From Nocardioides yefusunii (GTDB lineage: Bacteria; Actinomycetota; Actinomycetes; Propionibacteriales; Nocardioidaceae), in assembly GCF_004014875.1 (NCBI RefSeq), contig NZ_CP034929.1, positions 2,418,001 to 2,482,000 of the forward strand: 64,000 nucleotides of DNA. Reading direction: 5' to 3'. The position numbers and the translations under genes were made by a program. The notes beneath the pieces were generated by a model. The model was not told the origin of the DNA and did not search any database. It saw nothing but the letters and a program-made list of their open reading frames with translations. Within the stretch, counting starts at the first letter, position 1, and each line of letters begins with the position of its first letter. This document shows, one piece after another, positions 42,979 to 53,153 of this stretch.

Positions 42979-43854
42979 TCAGCGGCCGGCCGGGGCCACC
43001 CTCGACTCGACCAACGCCCGCATCGCCGCTGACGGCGCTGCGCTGCGCTGGGTCTCGGGGTCGAAGAAGACCAGCACGACCGAGGCACGGGCGTGGACGA
43101 CGTCACCGTCACGGATCTCGGACTCGACCACCATCGAGCGGTTGCCGATGCTCTCGATCCAGCTGACGACGGCGTAGGGCTCGACCCGGTGGTGCATCTG
43201 ACGCACGTACTCGATCCGGGTCCGCGCGACGACCACCGAGGTGCGGTCCTGCGGCTCCAGCTGGTTGCGCAGCTCGGCGGTGAAGGCGATGCGTCCTTCC
43301 TGCAGGTACTCCAGGAAGGTGACGTTGTTGACGTGGCCGTAGGCGTCCACGTCGGAGAACCGGACGTTCAGGTCGTAGTGCCCCGCGGGCGTGAGGTGGG
43401 GACGCATCGGCGGGAGCGGCGTGCTCGGCGTGGGGTTCTCGATCCATCCCTTCAGCAGGGCCCGTTCCTCGGCAGCCAGTCGACGGGGACGCTGCTCGGC
43501 GAAGACGAACGGCGTCAGGACGGTCGACGCGCTCGCGTGCACGACCCGCTGCTCCCCCACCCGGGTGACGATCTCGTAGGAGATCGTGAAGGTCGCGGCC
43601 TTCACCTCCGAGATCCAGCACTCGACGTCGACGCTGCGGTGCAGCGCGAGCGGGGCGGCGTAGGTGATGTCGTGGGCGACCACGACCAACGCCTCGACGG
43701 CGTCGGACGCGGCGTCGGCCCGCAGACCCGGCGCGATCGTACGCAGGAAGTCGACTCGGGCGTCCTGGAGGTAGTCCAGGTACTTCACGTTGTTGACGTG
43801 CTGGAGCGGATCGAGGTCAGCCCATCGCAGGGGGCACTGGTAGACGTGGCGCAC
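42979..43854 (-). CDS. Acyl-CoA thioesterase with two hotdog domains
   Basis: A 291-residue protein with tandem 4-hydroxybenzoyl-CoA-type hotdog domains. Domain 1 (about 1-130) has RWADLDPLQHVNNVKYLDYL and domain 2 (about 150-285) RFSDVDAYGHVNNVTFLEYL. Both keep the catalytic Asp (D-L-D/D-V-D) and the HVNN signature, so both may be active. It hydrolyses acyl-CoA thioesters; chain-length preference is unreadable. GTG 43854 (VRHVYQCPL) begins the conserved sequence. It corresponds to Rv2475c. Confidence 0.9.
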   Translation of the reverse strand: MRHVYQCPLRWADLDPLQHVNNVKYLDYLQDARVDFLRTIAPGLRADAASDAVEALVVVAHDITYAAPLALHRSVDVECWISEVKAATFTISYEIVTRVGEQRVVHASASTVLTPFVFAEQRPRRLAAEERALLKGWIENPTPSTPLPPMRPHLTPAGHYDLNVRFSDVDAYGHVNNVTFLEYLQEGRIAFTAELRNQLEPQDRTSVVVARTRIEYVRQMHHRVEPYAVVSWIESIGNRSMVVESEIRDGDVVHARASVVLVFFDPETQRSAAPSAAMRALVESRVAPAGR

Positions 43855-43923
43855 CGTTGGATCGTGCCACGACCCGGCACTCTGCGCTCCGTGGGCCTCC
43901 GAGCGACGACGGTTCCGGACCGC

Positions 43924-43929
43924 TAAGGT
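43924..43929 (+). promoter_or_regulatory. -10 hexamer for leaderless marR gene
   Basis: TAAGGT with a 6-nt spacer to the ATG. It lies in the 81-bp divergent gap with the thioesterase gene. Confidence 0.45.
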
Positions 43930-43935
43930 CGCCCC

Positions 43936-44433
43936 ATGACCTATCCGGGGGAAACCAACTGGCTCGACGAGTCCCAGCAGCGTGCCTGGCGTGCGTTCCT
44001 GCTGGGGCACACGCTGCTGATGGACAGGCTCGACGACGACCTGCGCCGCAACCACGACATCTCACTCACCGAGTACGAGATCCTCGTGCGTCTCTCCGAA
44101 CGAGAGGGACGCTGCATGCGGATGGCCCACCTGGCTGACGCGCTGGCCCACAGCCGCAGCCGGGTCACCCACACCATCGACCGGATGGAACGCGCCGGGC
44201 ACGTCGCCCGCAGCGCGTCCCCGGACGACGGCCGTGGCGTGGTCGCCACCATGACCGACAAGGGCTTCGCGGTCCTGCAGGAGGCCTCGCACGTGCATGT
44301 GCGAGGTGTCCGCGCCAACCTGATCGACTTGGTCAGCGACGAGGAGTTCGAGATCGCCGGACGGGTGATGAACGCGGTCGCCGACCACTTGATCGGACGG
44401 CACCCCGCGATGGAGTTCCGCGGCACCGCCTGA
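43936..44433 (+). CDS. MarR-family transcriptional regulator
   Basis: A 165-residue winged-helix regulator. The dimer helices are at both ends (WRAFLLGHTLLMDRLDDDLR). The recognition region is RMAHLADALAHSRSRVTHTI and the wing contains VARSASPDDGRGVVATMTDK. Divergent transcription from the thioesterase gene with an 81-bp gap makes that gene the likely target. The ligand is unknown. It ends at a strong bidirectional terminator. Confidence 0.92.
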   Translation: MTYPGETNWLDESQQRAWRAFLLGHTLLMDRLDDDLRRNHDISLTEYEILVRLSEREGRCMRMAHLADALAHSRSRVTHTIDRMERAGHVARSASPDDGRGVVATMTDKGFAVLQEASHVHVRGVRANLIDLVSDEEFEIAGRVMNAVADHLIGRHPAMEFRGTA

Positions 44434-44467
44434 CCCGACACCTCACGACCTGCGCTTTCCCGGGCGC

Positions 44468-44504
44468 GACGAAGGCCCCGACCTCACCGGTCGGGGCCTT
44501 CGTC
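44468..44504. terminator. Bidirectional terminator between marR and ettA
   Basis: GACGAAGGCCCCGACC pairs perfectly with its complement around a TCACC loop. The genes are convergent. Confidence 0.8.
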
Positions 44505-44525
44505 ATGGCTGGCGCGTGGGCGCGA

Positions 44526-46200
<1,675 letters not shown>

Positions 46201-46208
<8 letters not shown>

Positions 46209-46671
46209 GGGACGTGAGCCTACCGGGGTCTCCTGCGTCGGTGTCCATCGCGGCACAAGCCTCCTCCGTGTCCTCGCCCACGGCGTCCCCCGGCGTCTCG
46301 ACCTGTGGCTGCTGACGTCCGGGCCGGACGAAGGTGCTGCGTCCCCGAGTGAGGTCGTGGCCCACCGAGGCCGCGACCACGACGTGCCGGGTCACCAGGG
46401 TGCCGTCCTGCGCCGTCCACGTCTCCGCGCTCACCCGACCCGTCACCAGCACCGGGTCGCCGACGCTGAGTGAGGCAGCGAGGTTGTCGGCTAGCTGACG
46501 CCAGGCCTTGACGGTGTACCAGGCGGTCTCGCCGTCCTCCCAGCGTCCGTCACGGAGCCGGCGCGGGGTGCTCCCCACCCGGAAACTCGCCACGGCGACG
46601 CCCTCCCCCACGGCGCCGAGCTCGACCCGGCTGCCGACGTTGCCGCTGAAGGTGATCCGGTCCTCGTTCAT
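46201..46671 (-). CDS. Single-stranded DNA-binding protein paralogue without acidic tip
   Basis: A 156-residue OB-fold protein. TFSGNVGSRVELGAVGEGVA, TPRRLRDGRWEDGETAWYTV and DPVLVTGRVSAETWTAQDGT match the SSB core (about 1-110). The C-terminus ends ACAAMDTDAGDPGRLTSHG and lacks the acidic phenylalanine tip used to recruit DNA-processing proteins. This is the SSB-like protein of the Rv2478c position rather than the main replication SSB, which normally lies between rpsF and rpsR. A strong GAGGAGGAG ribosome binding site precedes the ATG. It overlaps ettA by 8 bp. Confidence 0.88.
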
Positions 46672-46728
46672 GCTGCGCTCCTCCTCGTTCCCGGCCGTTC
46701 CGGGGCGGGCACCAGCGTGGAACGCACG

Positions 46729-46760
46729 AGGCCCCACGAGGAGACGTCCTCGTGGGGCCT
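46729..46760 (-). terminator. Terminator after the dynamin-like operon
   Basis: AGGCCCCACGAGGA pairs perfectly with its complement around GACG, 84 bp past the stop of the second GTPase gene. Confidence 0.75.
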
Positions 46761-46843
46761 GTGGGTGAAGCGGGTGTGGAAGCCCTCATGGTCCGGCTGG
46801 GGACGTGCGGTGGCTCCCGGCTCGGCGGATCAGCGCCGTCGGA

Positions 46844-48496
46844 TCAGCGCAGGGCGGCGGCGAGTCCCTGACGGGCGGCGGCGTAGGAGGCCAGCTCGGC
46901 GTTGACCGGCCCGACGACCAGGTCGTCGGAGACGGCCCGGATCGAGGAACGCAGCCGGGCGTCGGCAGCCGCGGCACGGTTGCGGGCACTGACCGCGACC
47001 AGGCCCTTGCAGACCAGGTCGAGCAGGAGACCCAGGCCGATCCCTGAGACCAGCATCAGCACCGGTGCGGACAGTCCGAGCCAGGACGGGGTGGAGGCGT
47101 CGGCGCCCGAGGCGGTCGAGAGCATCGACAGCACCAGCCAGCCGGCGCCCGCGAGAGCCAGGGCGATCAGGAGCCACTGCAGCAGGCGGACCACGACGGT
47201 CCAGCCCGGCACCTTCTCGGCGCCCAGATCGGTGGCCCCCAGCGCACGGTCGAGACGGTCGCCGATCTCGGGGAGACGGGCCACCGAGGCGGCCCGGACG
47301 GCGCTCGCCCACGCGGGACGGAACCCAGTGGTGGCGTCGTCGACCAGTGCACGGACCTCGGAGTCGACCCGGGCTCGCTGCACCTGGGTGGCCTCCGGGA
47401 CCGAGGTGCGGGCGGCACCGGTGAGTTCCTTGCCGGCGTCTCCGAGGTCGAGGTGGAGTCGCTTGAGGGGGTCCGGCTTGAACCGGGAGGCCCAGGCCGT
47501 GACCGGCCAGCCGGTGGCACGGTTGGCGCGCAGACGGGTGGAGTCCTGGACGGCCTTGACGACCGTGGGCACGCCGGCGGCGTCGGCCAGGGCGTCCTCG
47601 AGCGCAGCGACCCGCTCGTCGGACAGCTTGGGGGCCGGCGCGGTGCCGACGTAGTTCTCGAGGGTGGCGGCGGCGACCTTGACGTCGGCCTCGAGACGCT
47701 TGCGGGCCACCTTCTTGGAAGCGACCTTCTTCGCGATCGCACCGCGCAGCTCGGCGACGCCCCAGCCTTCCTGGGCGCTGACCGGGATCACCGGCACGCC
47801 GTTGAGACCGTCCGCGACCAGCAGACGACGCACGTCGTCGACCATCGCGCCCCGGCGCTCCGCCGGGACCCGGTCGATCTGGTTGAGGACGACGAGCATG
47901 ACGTCCTCGTGGCCCTTGAACTGGGACAGGTATCGGTCGTGGATCGCCGCGTCGGCGTACTTCTGCGGGTCGAGGATCCAGACCAGCAGGTCGGCGTGGT
48001 GGACCAGACGGTCGACCTCGAGGTGGTGGGAGACCTCGGTCGAATCGTGGTCGGGGAGGTCGAGGAGGACGACGCCGTCGAGCTCGTCCCTGGTGGTGGT
48101 GTCGCTCAGCATCGAGTCACGGGTGACCTGGTGTCGGGCCGGGACGCCCATCCACTCCAGCAGCTCGGGGGCGCCTTCGGAACCCCACACGCAGGCGGTG
48201 GCCCACGAGGTGGTGGGACGACGCACGCCGACCGCACTCAGGTCGAGCCCGGTGAGAGCGTTGAACGTGGACGACTTGCCCGAACCGGTGGCTCCGGCGA
48301 GCGCGACGATGGTGTGCTCCGCGGAGATCCGCAGACGGCCGGCAGCCCGCTCCACCACCGTTGCGGTGTCGTCGAGCAGGGAGTCGTCCAGGCGACCGCG
48401 GGCGGCCTCGACGGCCTGTTCGAGACCCTCGACGCGAGCGCCCAGGTCAGATCCGCGGGTGACCAACTTCTTGGCACCTTCGAGAAGCGACGTCAT
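46844..48496 (-). CDS. Dynamin-like membrane GTPase (second of pair)
   Basis: A 550-residue GTPase. The P-loop is GATGSGKSS (68-76), switch/G3 DLPDHDST and G4 NQIDRV. The mid-region is helical with KKVASKKVARKRLEADVKVA. Two transmembrane helices (about 450-475, LLQWLLIALALAGAGWLVL; and about 490-515, PVLMLVSGIGLGLLLDLV) lie near the C-terminus. This fits bacterial dynamin-like proteins such as Streptomyces DynA/DynB, which act in septation, or membrane-repair dynamins. It follows the first GTPase gene by 154 bp; TATTCT at 48531-48536 could be an internal promoter. Function in this organism is unknown. Confidence 0.82.
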   Translation of the reverse strand: MTSLLEGAKKLVTRGSDLGARVEGLEQAVEAARGRLDDSLLDDTATVVERAAGRLRISAEHTIVALAGATGSGKSSTFNALTGLDLSAVGVRRPTTSWATACVWGSEGAPELLEWMGVPARHQVTRDSMLSDTTTRDELDGVVLLDLPDHDSTEVSHHLEVDRLVHHADLLVWILDPQKYADAAIHDRYLSQFKGHEDVMLVVLNQIDRVPAERRGAMVDDVRRLLVADGLNGVPVIPVSAQEGWGVAELRGAIAKKVASKKVARKRLEADVKVAAATLENYVGTAPAPKLSDERVAALEDALADAAGVPTVVKAVQDSTRLRANRATGWPVTAWASRFKPDPLKRLHLDLGDAGKELTGAARTSVPEATQVQRARVDSEVRALVDDATTGFRPAWASAVRAASVARLPEIGDRLDRALGATDLGAEKVPGWTVVVRLLQWLLIALALAGAGWLVLSMLSTASGADASTPSWLGLSAPVLMLVSGIGLGLLLDLVCKGLVAVSARNRAAAADARLRSSIRAVSDDLVVGPVNAELASYAAARQGLAAALR

Positions 48497-48650
48497 CGTG
48501 TCCTCAACATTGGGATTCGAAATCAGACCAAGAATAGGGCGCGGGTCGAGGTCTCGACACACCGCCGGGCTGTGGAGGCGCACCGAGAACGAACCGATCG
48601 GGTCACGACGGCATCACAGGCACCAGCAGCTCCCACGACACCGCCACCCA

Positions 48651-50456
48651 TCATTCGCCCTGACTGAGTGCGAAACGGAGGTCGTCGACGCGACGAGCTG
48701 CCTCACGGACGTTCTCCGAGGCCTCCCGTGCGTCACCGATCCCGGCGAGGACCAGGACGAAACGGTCGCGCTCGGCGTCGAGCAGCTTGGTGACCCGACG
48801 CTCGAGGTCCTCCTTGGCCCGCGCTGCGAGGGTCCGCACCGCCTGGTCGCCGAAGACCGCTTCGAGGACCTTCTGCCCCAGGAGCGCGCTGCCACCGGCC
48901 ACGCCGGCCTCGGCCCCCACCAGGGCACCGCCGGTGTGGGCGAAGACGACGACCATCAGGGCCACGCCCAGGCCGTTGACGCCGTAGGCGAGGAACCGCG
49001 CGGTGGAGCGCTTGTCGGCGCCCTCGGTGCGGACCATCTCCAGGACGCCGGCCTGCCAGTCGCGCACGGCCTGCTCGGCACGGCGACGGAAGTCACGCGA
49101 GGCGCGGGAGAGGTCGTAGTCGCACTCGAGCAGCAGACGCTGACCCGACGCGAGGGACTTCCACGACTCCGCGGCGCGTTCGGCAGCGGCCTCGGCATGC
49201 TCCAGGAGCAGCGTCTCCAGACCGGACTCGACCGCGACGGTGACCCGCTCGGCCTGCTGGGGCTTGCCCTTGATCGCGCCGATCAGCTTGTCGCGCAGAC
49301 GACCGACGCGGTCCTCCAGGGAACGCAGCAGCTCGCCGGTGCCGACGAACTCCTGCCAGCGTGCGAGCACCTCGCCACGCAGCAGGGTGCCGTCGGAGAG
49401 AGCCTCGGTGACCTTGGCCTGCGCTGCCATGTAGGCGGCGTCGACGTCGTCGGCCAGACGCTTCTGGACACCGGCCTGCTCGGCCGAGGCGTCCGCGACC
49501 TCGTGGGTACGACGCGCGACGGTGCGGATCGCACCCTCGAGGGTCTGACGGACCACGCCGGCACGCGCCTCGGAGTCCTCGGCGAGCATGTCGAGCCATC
49601 CGCGCACGTCGGCAACGGCATCGGGCGGAAGCAGCCCGCGCGAGTCCATCGGGCGTTCGGGGACCGTGAAGAGCGGGGAGTCCTTGAGACCACGGCTGGC
49701 CATCATCCGGGCCAGGTGGGTCGCGACGGTCTCGAGCGCGTCGTCGGGGGTGCGGTCCAGGACGATCGCGACCGCGGCCGAACGCTCGGCGGCGTGGCGC
49801 AGGAACTCCCACGGCACCTGGTCGGCGTAGCGGGCCGCGGAGGTGACGAAGAGCCAGAGATCGGCGGCCGCCAGCAGCTGGGCGGCCAGGAGACGGTTCG
49901 CCTCCTCGACGGAGTCGACGTCAGGGGCGTCGAGGATCGCGAGGCCCTGCGGGATGGCGTAGGAACCGACGAGCTGCAGCGCGCGCGGGTCGTCGGTGGA
50001 ACGGTCGACGCGCTCCAGGTCCGGCAGGAGGCGGTCCTGACGGAACCAGTGGGCGTCGTCGGGGTGGTGCACCAGGACAGGGCTGCGGGTCGTGGGGCGC
50101 AACACGCCGGAGGTGGTGACCTGCTTGCCCACCAGGGCGTTGACCAGCGTCGACTTGCCGGCACCGGTGGAGCCACCGACGACGGCGAGCATCGGCGCCT
50201 CGATCGTCATCAGGCGCGGAATCACGTAGTCCTCGAGCTGGCTGACCATCTCGTCACGGGCCTTGCGCTGCTCCTCGACGCCGGGGACGTCGAGGGCCAG
50301 CTCCGCGCTCTGGAGCGCACCGCGCAACTGCACCAGGGCAGTCAGCATCTGGGCGCCCTTGACGGAGATGTCGGAGGTGTCCTCACCGCTCACCGCTGCG
50401 TCAGCGTGGTCGAACGAGCCCTGCGTCGAGGAGCCCTCGTTGTGGGGGGTGTTCAT
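48651..50456 (-). CDS. Dynamin-like membrane GTPase (first of pair)
   Basis: A 601-residue GTPase. The P-loop is GSTGAGKSTLVNAL (95-108), G2/threonine region VLRPTTRSPV, G3 DAPDVDSV. The usual NKXD is replaced by DRTPDD, as in some bacterial dynamins. A long helical middle domain with SAEQAGVQKRLADDVDAAYM precedes a Gly/Ala-rich hydrophobic hairpin (about 505-545; VNGLGVALMVVVFAHTGGAL) and a coiled C-terminus. Its start overlaps the PrsW-type gene by 4 nt (ATGA), tying the two together. The pair with the downstream GTPase suggests a hetero-oligomeric membrane-remodelling machine. Confidence 0.82.
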   Translation of the reverse strand: MNTPHNEGSSTQGSFDHADAAVSGEDTSDISVKGAQMLTALVQLRGALQSAELALDVPGVEEQRKARDEMVSQLEDYVIPRLMTIEAPMLAVVGGSTGAGKSTLVNALVGKQVTTSGVLRPTTRSPVLVHHPDDAHWFRQDRLLPDLERVDRSTDDPRALQLVGSYAIPQGLAILDAPDVDSVEEANRLLAAQLLAAADLWLFVTSAARYADQVPWEFLRHAAERSAAVAIVLDRTPDDALETVATHLARMMASRGLKDSPLFTVPERPMDSRGLLPPDAVADVRGWLDMLAEDSEARAGVVRQTLEGAIRTVARRTHEVADASAEQAGVQKRLADDVDAAYMAAQAKVTEALSDGTLLRGEVLARWQEFVGTGELLRSLEDRVGRLRDKLIGAIKGKPQQAERVTVAVESGLETLLLEHAEAAAERAAESWKSLASGQRLLLECDYDLSRASRDFRRRAEQAVRDWQAGVLEMVRTEGADKRSTARFLAYGVNGLGVALMVVVFAHTGGALVGAEAGVAGGSALLGQKVLEAVFGDQAVRTLAARAKEDLERRVTKLLDAERDRFVLVLAGIGDAREASENVREAARRVDDLRFALSQGE

Positions 50457-51595
50457 CGGGTGGGAACCACCTGTCCGGGAAAGGAGATGAGAGGACGGAC
50501 GGCACTGAGCCGAGCCACGAAGGACGCGCCGCGAGCAGCGAAGTCCGGTGGCGGAGTACCACGAAGATATCTGTGATGGAGGAAACCGAACTCAACGGCT
50601 GCCTGCTGGTATTCCTCCATCGCACGTAGCCCCGCCTCCTCACCGTACGTGCGGGCGAACGAGCGCGCGAGCCGGCGAGCCCTCAGGTCGACCAGCCAAG
50701 GGATGTCGGTCTCGGGCAGGAGGCCCCGCCGGGCGGCGTCGAGGAGGGCTGCGGTGAGCACTCTGCGCTCGTTGCCACGCACCCAGAGAGCGAGGCCGAT
50801 CGCGAGCACGAAGACCGGAGCCATCAGCACGACGTAGACGAACAGGAACCCCGAACCGTCAGCCCAGGTGGCGGCACCGTTCCAGAGGCCGTGCAGGACG
50901 ACGGCCAGCGTCCACCCCACGACGGGGAGACAGAATCGGGCCACGGCGGAACGGCTGCCGATCGCCAGTCCGACCGCCACACCGGTGAACATCGTGAACA
51001 GCGGGTGGGCGAACGGGCTCACCAGGCAGCGCACGACGAACGTGCCACCCAGTGCCTCCCCCGGCCCGAGGCCGAACTCCTCGGCCTCCACCACGGCACT
51101 CACCAGGTAGAGGGCGTTCTCGACGAAGGCGAACCCGATGCCGACCATGCCGGCGTAGACGATGCCGTCGAGGACGCCGTCGAACTCACTGCGTCGCCAC
51201 CAGAACAGCATCAGCAGGAAGAAACCCTTCGTGCTCTCCTCCGTCAGCGGCGCCGCGACCACGGTGGCCACCTCGTCGCTGATCTCACCGAGCGGCAGCT
51301 GCAGCAGGACCGCCAACGTCGTGGAGGCGAAGGCTCCCCAGCAGAACCCGGCCAGCAGGAGACTGCGCGGCTCGGGCTCGTAGCGGTCGAGCCAGAGGTA
51401 GCAGCCCACCAAGGGGCCCACGGGCAGCGCTGCGAGGACGACGCCGAGGGCCACGACCGCGGGTTCACCCGAGGCCAGCAGCACCCCGGCGACCAGCACC
51501 GCACCCACCACGCAGGCCACTGAGACCACCCGGACGAAGGCGATGCTCTCGGTGCGGCGGGCCACGTGAGGACGGGCCGCTGTGGTCTGGGACAT
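50453..51595 (-). CDS. PrsW-type intramembrane metalloprotease
   Basis: A 380-residue polytopic protein of the PrsW/CAAX-protease-like group. Conserved elements in order are PVGPLVGCYLWLDRYEPEPR, APLTEESTKGFFLLMLF (EEXXK), GIGFAFVENALYLV, CLVSPFAHPLFTMF and VVLHGLWNG, which together supply the glutamate and histidine metal ligands. About eight hydrophobic segments cover residues 20-280. B. subtilis PrsW cleaves an anti-sigma factor; the substrate here is unknown. A soluble C-terminal tail of about 100 residues (TAALLDAARRGLLPETDIPW) is extra. It starts the operon with two dynamin-like GTPases and has TAGGAT 7 nt before the ATG. Confidence 0.88.
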   Translation of the reverse strand: MSQTTAARPHVARRTESIAFVRVVSVACVVGAVLVAGVLLASGEPAVVALGVVLAALPVGPLVGCYLWLDRYEPEPRSLLLAGFCWGAFASTTLAVLLQLPLGEISDEVATVVAAPLTEESTKGFFLLMLFWWRRSEFDGVLDGIVYAGMVGIGFAFVENALYLVSAVVEAEEFGLGPGEALGGTFVVRCLVSPFAHPLFTMFTGVAVGLAIGSRSAVARFCLPVVGWTLAVVLHGLWNGAATWADGSGFLFVYVVLMAPVFVLAIGLALWVRGNERRVLTAALLDAARRGLLPETDIPWLVDLRARRLARSFARTYGEEAGLRAMEEYQQAAVEFGFLHHRYLRGTPPPDFAARGASFVARLSAVRPLISFPGQVVPTR

Positions 51596-51602
51596 GGCCG
51601 GA

Positions 51603-51608
51603 ATCCTA
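51603..51608 (-). promoter_or_regulatory. -10 hexamer for the PrsW-dynamin operon
   Basis: TAGGAT with a 7-nt spacer to the PrsW-type start codon. It is back to back with the aminopeptidase promoter 60 bp away. Confidence 0.5.
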
Positions 51609-51667
51609 GTGGCGTGGGAGCGGCGGGTCAGGCCTTCGTCGGTGCGGTGGGACGTGTCACGCCCGCG

Positions 51668-51673
51668 TACAGT
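51668..51673 (+). promoter_or_regulatory. -10 hexamer for leaderless M24 aminopeptidase gene
   Basis: TACAGT with a 7-nt spacer to GTG 51681. This chooses that start over upstream in-frame codons. Confidence 0.5.
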
Positions 51674-51680
51674 CGAATCC

Positions 51681-53153
51681 GTGAACGAGCAGGACCAGAC
51701 CCCGGACCAGAGCACCGACGCCGAGACGACCGAGCAGGTCGCGCAGGAGGGCGGGACGCAGTCCCACGACCCTGCGGTCCCGCAGGCCTACGCCGACTTC
51801 ATGCGGACCGGATGGGCGGACCGTGACGCCGACCTCCCCCAGCACCCGGTGGCGCCGCTGGCGGCCCGTCGTCGTGCTGACCTGCACGCCGCGTTCCCCG
51901 GCGAGCGTCTCGTCCTGCCCTCGGGCAGCTACAAGATGCGCGCCAACGACACCGACTACCGGTTCCGTCCCGACACCGCGCACACCCACCTGAGCGGCAA
52001 CCAGACCTCCGACGCCGTCCTGGTGATCGAGCCCGACGGCTCCCCGGTGCTGTTCGCGCGTCCGCGTTCGGGTCGTGACTCCGACGAGTTCTTCCGCGAC
52101 CGTCAGTACGGCGCTCTGTGGGCCGGCGAGCGCGCCAGTGTCCGCGAGTTGTCGTCGTCGCTGGGGATCGAGGTCCGCCACGTCTCCGAGCTGCCCGACT
52201 TCCTGGCCTCCGGCACCCCGACCCGCGTGCACCGTGGCGTGCATGCCGAGGTCGACGCGCTCCTCCCCGTCGCCGACGCCGAGCAGGCCGCCCGGGACAC
52301 CGACCTCGGTCGTGTCGCCTCCGAGCTGCGTCTGGTCAAGGACGACTGGGAGATCGCGCAGCTGCGCGAGGCCTGCGACATCACCGCGCTCGGATTCAAC
52401 GACGCTGTCTCCGAGTGGGACCGCGCCCTGGAGTTCGGCGAGCGCTGGATCGAGGGCACCTTCTTCCGTCGCGCCCGTGCGATGGGCAACGACCTGGGCT
52501 ACGACTCGATCGTCGGCGGTGGCAGCCACGCCACCACGCTGCACTGGATCGACAACACCGGCCCGATCACGCCCGGCGAGCTCGTCCTGCTCGACATGGG
52601 CGTGGAGAACACCAACCTCTACACCGCTGACGTGACCCGCACGCTCCCGGTGGACGGCACCTTCACCCCGCTGCAGCGCGAGCTCTACGAGATGGTGCTC
52701 GCCGCGCAGAGCGCCGGCATCGCCGCGGTGAAGCCCGGTGCGGACTACCTCGCCGCGCACCGCGCCGCGATGGACGTCCTGGCCCACGGTCTGGGCGACC
52801 TGGGCCTGCTTCCCTGCTCCCCGGAGGAGGCGCTGGACCCGAACTCGCGCGTGTACGCCCGCTGGACCCTGCACGGCACGTCACACATGCTCGGCATGGA
52901 CGTCCACGACTGCGCCAAGGCTGCCCCGAGCGCCTACACCGACGCGAAGCTCGCCGAGGGCATGGTGCTGACCGTCGAGCCCGGCCTCTACTTCCAGGCC
53001 GACGACCTGCTGGTCCCGGCAGAGCTGCGCGGCATCGGCATCCGGATCGAGGACGACATCCTCGTCACCGCCGACGGCAACGAGAACCTCTCGGCTTCGC
53101 TGCCGCGCGAGGTCTCCGCGATCGAGGAGTGGATGGGAGCGCTGCGCCGCTGA
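51681..53153 (+). CDS. Aminopeptidase P family (M24) Xaa-Pro peptidase
   Basis: A 490-residue metallopeptidase. After an acidic N-terminal tail (about 1-40), a creatinase-like N-domain (about 55-200; LVLPSGSYKMRANDTDYRFR) precedes the pita-bread domain. Metal ligands lie in LLDMGVENTNLYTADVTRT (two Asp), LHGTSHMLGMDVHDC (His), VLTVEPGLYF (Glu) and GIRIEDDILV (Glu). It removes N-terminal residues preceding proline. GTG 51681 gives VNEQDQTPDQ and fits the leaderless spacing. Its stop overlaps the methyltransferase start by 1 nt (TGATG). Confidence 0.93.
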   Translation: MNEQDQTPDQSTDAETTEQVAQEGGTQSHDPAVPQAYADFMRTGWADRDADLPQHPVAPLAARRRADLHAAFPGERLVLPSGSYKMRANDTDYRFRPDTAHTHLSGNQTSDAVLVIEPDGSPVLFARPRSGRDSDEFFRDRQYGALWAGERASVRELSSSLGIEVRHVSELPDFLASGTPTRVHRGVHAEVDALLPVADAEQAARDTDLGRVASELRLVKDDWEIAQLREACDITALGFNDAVSEWDRALEFGERWIEGTFFRRARAMGNDLGYDSIVGGGSHATTLHWIDNTGPITPGELVLLDMGVENTNLYTADVTRTLPVDGTFTPLQRELYEMVLAAQSAGIAAVKPGADYLAAHRAAMDVLAHGLGDLGLLPCSPEEALDPNSRVYARWTLHGTSHMLGMDVHDCAKAAPSAYTDAKLAEGMVLTVEPGLYFQADDLLVPAELRGIGIRIEDDILVTADGNENLSASLPREVSAIEEWMGALRR

